Positions 60,278 through 64,000 of a stretch of 64,000 nt of DNA are shown one piece after another. The translations under genes were made by a program, and so were the position numbers. The stretch is from positions 62,001 to 126,000 of the forward strand of contig CASENE010000058.1 in NCBI GenBank assembly GCA_949289265.1. Direction: 5' to 3'. Within the stretch, counting starts at the first letter, position 1, and each line of letters opens with the position of its first letter. Origin of the DNA: an uncultured Bacteroides sp. (GTDB lineage Bacteria > Bacteroidota > Bacteroidia > Bacteroidales > Bacteroidaceae). Below the pieces are notes generated by a model. That model made no database searches. It saw only the letters and a list, made by a program, of their open reading frames with translations, and was not told the DNA's origin.

Positions 60278-62110
60278 ATGACTACATTACGAAACATCCT
60301 ATTCGCCGCGCTGGCTCTTCTGGCCACCCTCGGCACCGCGCAAGCGCAAAAGGCCGCCGACGGCCTCCGCATCCACTACCTGGGCGGCAACCGCACCCTC
60401 GTACACGTCGACCAACCCCGCCGCTACCTCCTCCTCCCCGTCGAAGAGCAGGCCCCCGAGGCCACCGTCCGCGTCCTGGCCAACGCCCGCACGCAAGAGG
60501 AAATACGCATCCGCCTGGCGCTGAACAAGGTGGACTACCTGGTGCCCGTCGACCTCGCCCGCTGGGAGGGACAAGGCATCGCTCTGGACATCTACACCGA
60601 GAACAGCCGTGCCAACGTGCGCGACGCCATCGCCGACGCCTACTGGAGCCACCTGGCGCTGAGCGACACCTTCGACACGGCCAACCGCGAGACCTACCGC
60701 CCGCGCTATCACCACACGCCCCGGTACGGCTGGATGAACGACCCCAACGGCATGTTCTACCTGGACGGCACGTGGCACCTCTGCTACCAGTGGAACCCCT
60801 ACGGCTCGATGTGGGGCAACCTCTCGTGGGGACACTCCACGTCTGCCGACCTCGTGCACTGGCAGGCCCAGCCCGCCGCCCTGCGCCCCGACGGCCTTGG
60901 CATGATATTCAGCGGCAGCTGCGTGGTGGACACGGCCGGCACGGCAGGCTTCGGGCGCGGGGCCGTCATCGCCATCTACACCAGCGCCGCCGGCACGCAG
61001 ATACAGTCCATGGCCGTCAGCACGGACGGCGGCCGCACCTTCCGCCCCTATGGCGCCAACCCCATCATCGTGTCCGACAAGGAGTGCCGCGACCCGCACA
61101 TGTTCTGGCACCCGGAGACCGGACGCTGGATCATGGTGTTGGCCGCCGCGCTGGAGCACGAGATGTGGATCTACTCCTCGCCCGACCTCAAGACGTGGAC
61201 CAAGGAGAGCAGCTTCGGCAAGGGCTACGGCTCGCAAGACGGCGTGTGGGAGTGTCCCGACCTCTTCCCCCTGCCCGTGCCCGACGGCGGAGGCAAGCAG
61301 AAGTGGGTGCTGCTGTGCAACATCAATCCCGGCGGCATCTACGGCGGCAGCGCCACGCAATACTTCGTGGGCGACTTCGACGGCCACACCTTCACCTGCG
61401 ACTCGAAGCCCGAAGTGACCAAGTGGATGGACTGGGGCAAGGACCACTACGCCACCGTCAGCTGGGCCAACGCCCCGCAGGGACGACGCACGGCCATCGG
61501 CTGGATGAGCAACTGGCAATACGCCAACAACGTCCCCACGCAGCAATACCGCAGCGCCAACACCCTGCCCCGCGAGCTCTCCCTGTTTGACGGCGGCGAT
61601 GGCCAGCTCTACCTGGCCTCCACGCCCTCGCCCGAGCTGGAGAAGCTGCGCCGCGAACCCTCGGTAAAGACCTCGTTCACCGCCCGCCAGAAAGGCACGT
61701 CGCGCCCCCTGCCGCAGCAGAACGGCGGCGTCTGCGAGTTGGAGCTGCTGCTGGGCACCGGCTCGGCCTCGAAGGTGTACGTCACCCTCTCCAACCCCGC
61801 CGGCGAGAAGGTGGTGATGACCTACGACGTATCCGCCCGCACCTTCGCCATGGACCGCACGCAAAGCGGCCTGACGGGCTTCAGCGTAGACTTCCCCACC
61901 GTCACCACGGCCCCCGCGCCCGACGGCTCGTTCCAGGTGCTCCGCCTCTTCATCGACCGCTGCAGCATCGAGGCCTTCGAGGGCCAGGGACGCTTCGCGA
62001 TGACCAACCTCGTCTTTCCCACGCAGCCTTACACCACCGTGACCGTCAGCACCGACAGCGGCCGTTGCGCCGTGCGTCAGCTCACCGTCTGGCCCCTGGG
62101 CGCGGAATAA
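60278..62110 (+). CDS. Exported GH32 fructan hydrolase (second copy)
   Basis: This is a 610-residue exported GH32 enzyme. The signal peptide (TLRNILFAALALLATLGTAQA, residues 3-23) has no lipobox. An N-terminal beta-rich domain (about 25-150) precedes the propeller. Catalytic residues are in YGWMNDPNGMFYL (nucleophile, near 165), ECRDPHMFWHP (transition-state Asp, near 280) and WECPDLFPLP (acid/base, near 330). The C-terminal beta-sandwich includes LFIDRCSIEAFEGQGRFAM. An earlier TTG at 60239 exists, but the ATG at 60278 opens the signal peptide directly. It is diverged from the first GH32 and probably has a different linkage or chain-length preference. Confidence 0.95.
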   Translation: MTTLRNILFAALALLATLGTAQAQKAADGLRIHYLGGNRTLVHVDQPRRYLLLPVEEQAPEATVRVLANARTQEEIRIRLALNKVDYLVPVDLARWEGQGIALDIYTENSRANVRDAIADAYWSHLALSDTFDTANRETYRPRYHHTPRYGWMNDPNGMFYLDGTWHLCYQWNPYGSMWGNLSWGHSTSADLVHWQAQPAALRPDGLGMIFSGSCVVDTAGTAGFGRGAVIAIYTSAAGTQIQSMAVSTDGGRTFRPYGANPIIVSDKECRDPHMFWHPETGRWIMVLAAALEHEMWIYSSPDLKTWTKESSFGKGYGSQDGVWECPDLFPLPVPDGGGKQKWVLLCNINPGGIYGGSATQYFVGDFDGHTFTCDSKPEVTKWMDWGKDHYATVSWANAPQGRRTAIGWMSNWQYANNVPTQQYRSANTLPRELSLFDGGDGQLYLASTPSPELEKLRREPSVKTSFTARQKGTSRPLPQQNGGVCELELLLGTGSASKVYVTLSNPAGEKVVMTYDVSARTFAMDRTQSGLTGFSVDFPTVTTAPAPDGSFQVLRLFIDRCSIEAFEGQGRFAMTNLVFPTQPYTTVTVSTDSGRCAVRQLTVWPLGAE

Positions 62111-62188
62111 GTCCTGCGGGATAGGCTACGGGCCGTTTACAGGTAAAGGGCGTTTTCAGGATAACCTTTCATTAAAAGACTATTTCAC

Positions 62189-63349
62189 ATGAGCAATAAG
62201 AACAATCTCTCCAAACTCTTGCCCGTCATGCTCTGCTTCTTTGCCATGGGCTTCGTGGACCTGGTGGGCATCGCGTCCAACTACGTGAAGGAAGACCTCG
62301 GCCTGACGGACGCGCAGGCCAACATCTTCCCTTCGCTGGTCTTCTTCTGGTTCCTCATCTTCAGTGTGCCCACGGGCGTGCTGATGAACCGCATCGGTCG
62401 CCGCAAGACGGTGCTGCTGAGCCTCGTGGTGACGGCCGTGTCGCTGGCTCTGCCCATCTTCGGCGACAGCTACGGGCTGATGCTCTGCTCGTTCTCGCTG
62501 TTGGGCATCGGCAACGCGCTGATGCAGACCTCGCTCAACCCGCTGCTGAGCAACGTCATCACGGGCAACCGGCTGGCCTCGTCGCTGACGTTCGGCCAAT
62601 TCGTCAAGGCCATCGCCTCGTTCCTGGCCCCGTACATCGCCATGTGGGGCGCCACGCATGCCATCCCCGACTTGGGGCTGGAGTGGCGCGTGCTCTTCCC
62701 CGTCTACATGGTGATTGCGGTGATAGCCATCCTCTGGCTGGGCGCCACGCACATCGAGGAAGACCAGCCTGACCGCGCCTCCGGCTTTGCCGACTGCTTC
62801 CGCCTGCTGGGCCACCCGTTCATCCTGCTGTGCTTCCTGGGCATCATGTGCCACGTGGGCATCGACGTGGGCACCAACACCACCGCGCCCAAGCTCCTGA
62901 TGGAGCGTCTGGACATGACGCTGGACGAGGCTTCGTGGGCCACGAGCCTGTATTTCATCTTCCGCACGCTGGGCTGCCTGAGCGGCACGTTCATCCTCTC
63001 GCGCTTCTCGTCGCGGTCGTTCCTGTGGGTCAGTGTGGGACTGATGCTCGCGGCCATGGCCGGGCTGTTCGTGTCCGACGTGCACTACATTATATATATA
63101 TGTATCGCCCTCATCGGCTACGGCAACAGCAACGTCTTCTCCATCGTCTTCGCCCAGGCCCTGCAGGCCATGCCGCAGAAGAAGAACGAGATTTCCGGCC
63201 TGATGATCATGGGCCTCTTCGGCGGCACGGTCTTCCCCCTGCTGATGGGCTTTGCCAGCGATGCCATGGGGCAGAGCGGGGCCGTGGCGGTGATGACCGT
63301 CGGCGTGCTCTACCTCATCTTCTATGCCGCAAGGATGAAGAGGGCGTAA
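62189..63349 (+). CDS. MFS sugar permease of the fructan locus
   Basis: This is a 386-residue inner-membrane transporter with about twelve helices. PVMLCFFAMGFVDLVGIASN, SVPTGVLMNRIGRRKTVLLS (motif A-like) and SFSLLGIGNALMQTSLNPLL place it in the FHS (FucP/GluP-type) sugar:H+ symporter group. Its position between a GH32 and a fructokinase mirrors the fructose transporter of the B. thetaiotaomicron fructan locus, so fructose is the likely substrate. It starts 78 bp after the second GH32. A long perfect hairpin (63367-63465) follows. Confidence 0.9.
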   Translation: MSNKNNLSKLLPVMLCFFAMGFVDLVGIASNYVKEDLGLTDAQANIFPSLVFFWFLIFSVPTGVLMNRIGRRKTVLLSLVVTAVSLALPIFGDSYGLMLCSFSLLGIGNALMQTSLNPLLSNVITGNRLASSLTFGQFVKAIASFLAPYIAMWGATHAIPDLGLEWRVLFPVYMVIAVIAILWLGATHIEEDQPDRASGFADCFRLLGHPFILLCFLGIMCHVGIDVGTNTTAPKLLMERLDMTLDEASWATSLYFIFRTLGCLSGTFILSRFSSRSFLWVSVGLMLAAMAGLFVSDVHYIIYICIALIGYGNSNVFSIVFAQALQAMPQKKNEISGLMIMGLFGGTVFPLLMGFASDAMGQSGAVAVMTVGVLYLIFYAARMKRA

Positions 63350-63366
63350 GCAAGTATTTATTCTTT

Positions 63367-63465
63367 AGACGCAGATGACGCGGATGACGCTGATTAATAA
63401 TTTCGGATGGCAGATTCTCAGCTAATAAAGACAATGAATCTGCGTCATCCGCGTCATCTGCGTCT
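63367..63465. repeat. Hairpin with perfect 24-bp arms built from a 9-bp word
   Basis: The left arm 63367-63390 and right arm 63442-63465 are exact complements over 24 bp. The left side consists of three 9-mers, GACGC(A/G/T)GAT, in tandem (63368-63394). The loop is about 51 nt. It lies between the sugar permease and the fructokinase, and could stabilise or partly terminate the mRNA. Confidence 0.85.
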
Positions 63466-63520
63466 GAAAAATCATCACTACTAAATTATCATTTACCAAT
63501 CATTCAAACACCAACATATC

Positions 63521-64000
63521 ATGAATCATATCGTAGTAGGAATGGGCGAGGCACTGTGGGACGTGCTGCCCGAAGGAAAGAAACTGGGCGGGGCACCCGC
63601 CAACTTTGCATACCATGTATCGCAGTTCGGCCTGGACAGCCGCGTCGTGAGCGCCGTGGGCGAGGACAAGCTGGGCATGGAAATCTTGGAGAACTTCCGC
63701 GACAAGGGACTGAACGGCATGGTGGAGACCGTGCCCTATCCCACGGGAACGGTGCAGGTGACGTTGGACGACGCCGGCGTGCCCTGCTATGACATCAAGG
63801 AAGGCGTGGCGTGGGACAACATCCCCTACACCGTCTCCCTCGACGGGCTGGCCCGGCAGACGCGCGCCGTGTGCTTCGGCTCGCTGGCCCAGCGCAGCGT
63901 GGTGTCGCGCGAGACCATCAACCGCTTCCTCGACACCATGCCCGACGGCGAGGGACAGCTGAAGATATTCGACATCAACCTGCGCCAGAACTTCTACACC
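63521..64000 (+). CDS. Fructokinase, PfkB family (3' end outside window)
   Basis: The first 160 codons are present. The protein opens with NHIVVGMGEALWDVLPEG, then GGAPANFAYHVSQFGLDSRV and VGEDKLGMEILENFRDKGL. These are the N-terminal PfkB/ribokinase signature and sugar-binding site of fructokinases. ATP-binding and catalytic Asp motifs lie beyond the window. It would phosphorylate fructose imported by the neighbouring permease. Gene order (GH32, permease, fructokinase) matches characterised fructan loci. The start at 63521 follows an AT-rich leader without a clear -7 box, so it is probably read from upstream. Confidence 0.9.
   Translation, partial: MNHIVVGMGEALWDVLPEGKKLGGAPANFAYHVSQFGLDSRVVSAVGEDKLGMEILENFRDKGLNGMVETVPYPTGTVQVTLDDAGVPCYDIKEGVAWDNIPYTVSLDGLARQTRAVCFGSLAQRSVVSRETINRFLDTMPDGEGQLKIFDINLRQNFYT

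Overview
The window reads as chromosomal DNA of a gut-type Bacteroidales, probably Bacteroidaceae but with unusually GC-rich coding sequence. Support comes from a SusC/SusD pair, a TonB-dependent BtuB/BtuG vitamin B12 locus, type III glutamine synthetase, a DUF3575/fimbrillin locus, a DUF4469 protein, and many copies of the Bacteroidetes -7 promoter box TAnnTTTG just upstream of genes. No tRNA, 5S/16S/23S rRNA, CRISPR array or insertion-sequence transposase was seen. The only RNA gene found is rnpB.

Layout. 1-7070: the 3' part of a TonB receptor, a PepSY-like secreted protein, a MalY/PatB aminotransferase, a MATE exporter, a HAD phosphatase and a small putative DNA-binding protein. 7924-16382: a 15-gene, same-strand cluster of mostly unnamed proteins that ends in a KAP-family P-loop NTPase. 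It also holds a TerB-like protein, a PD-(D/E)XK nuclease-like protein, a single-pass OmpA-domain protein, two DUF4230 proteins, small membrane proteins and several small proteins built from internal duplications. This is the best candidate for an undescribed system. 16475-25830: housekeeping genes (pgi, gpsA, lysS, ftsK, a LolA-like gene, trxB). 25927-33268: a Crp/Fnr regulator, glnN, an AraC regulator facing an MFS exporter, and a second AraC regulator. 33433-36695: a broken DUF3575-fimbrillin fusion. 37000-42645: a cobalamin riboswitch and btuB-btuG-btuF-btuC, without a btuD ATPase. 42756-51932: a DUF4250 protein, a YihY-like membrane protein, rnpB, queD-queE, etfB-etfA-acyl-CoA dehydrogenase, a C1 peptidase and a toxin-antitoxin pair. 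52196-64000: a fructan utilisation locus with GH32, SusC, SusD, a HU-like/DUF4469 protein, a second GH32, a sugar MFS transporter and a fructokinase cut by the window edge.

Working together. In the fructan locus SusC/SusD would import fructan or fructo-oligosaccharides, two exported GH32 enzymes would release fructose, the MFS permease would bring fructose into the cytoplasm and the kinase would phosphorylate it. A 52-bp element is shared upstream of the first GH32 and of susC, 15 bp before each -7 box, and looks like the common operator. The btu genes form a riboswitch-controlled B12 uptake route.

A second theme lies between the genes. Many intergenic regions carry one of two repeat architectures. 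One is a tandem array with an exact period of 22 bp (once 23 bp), in which each array uses its own sequence word, usually close to the 3' end of a gene. The other is a long imperfect hairpin built from short repeated words. Three such hairpins lie inside the KAP cluster, and a separate 173-bp MITE-like element lies at 2471-2643.
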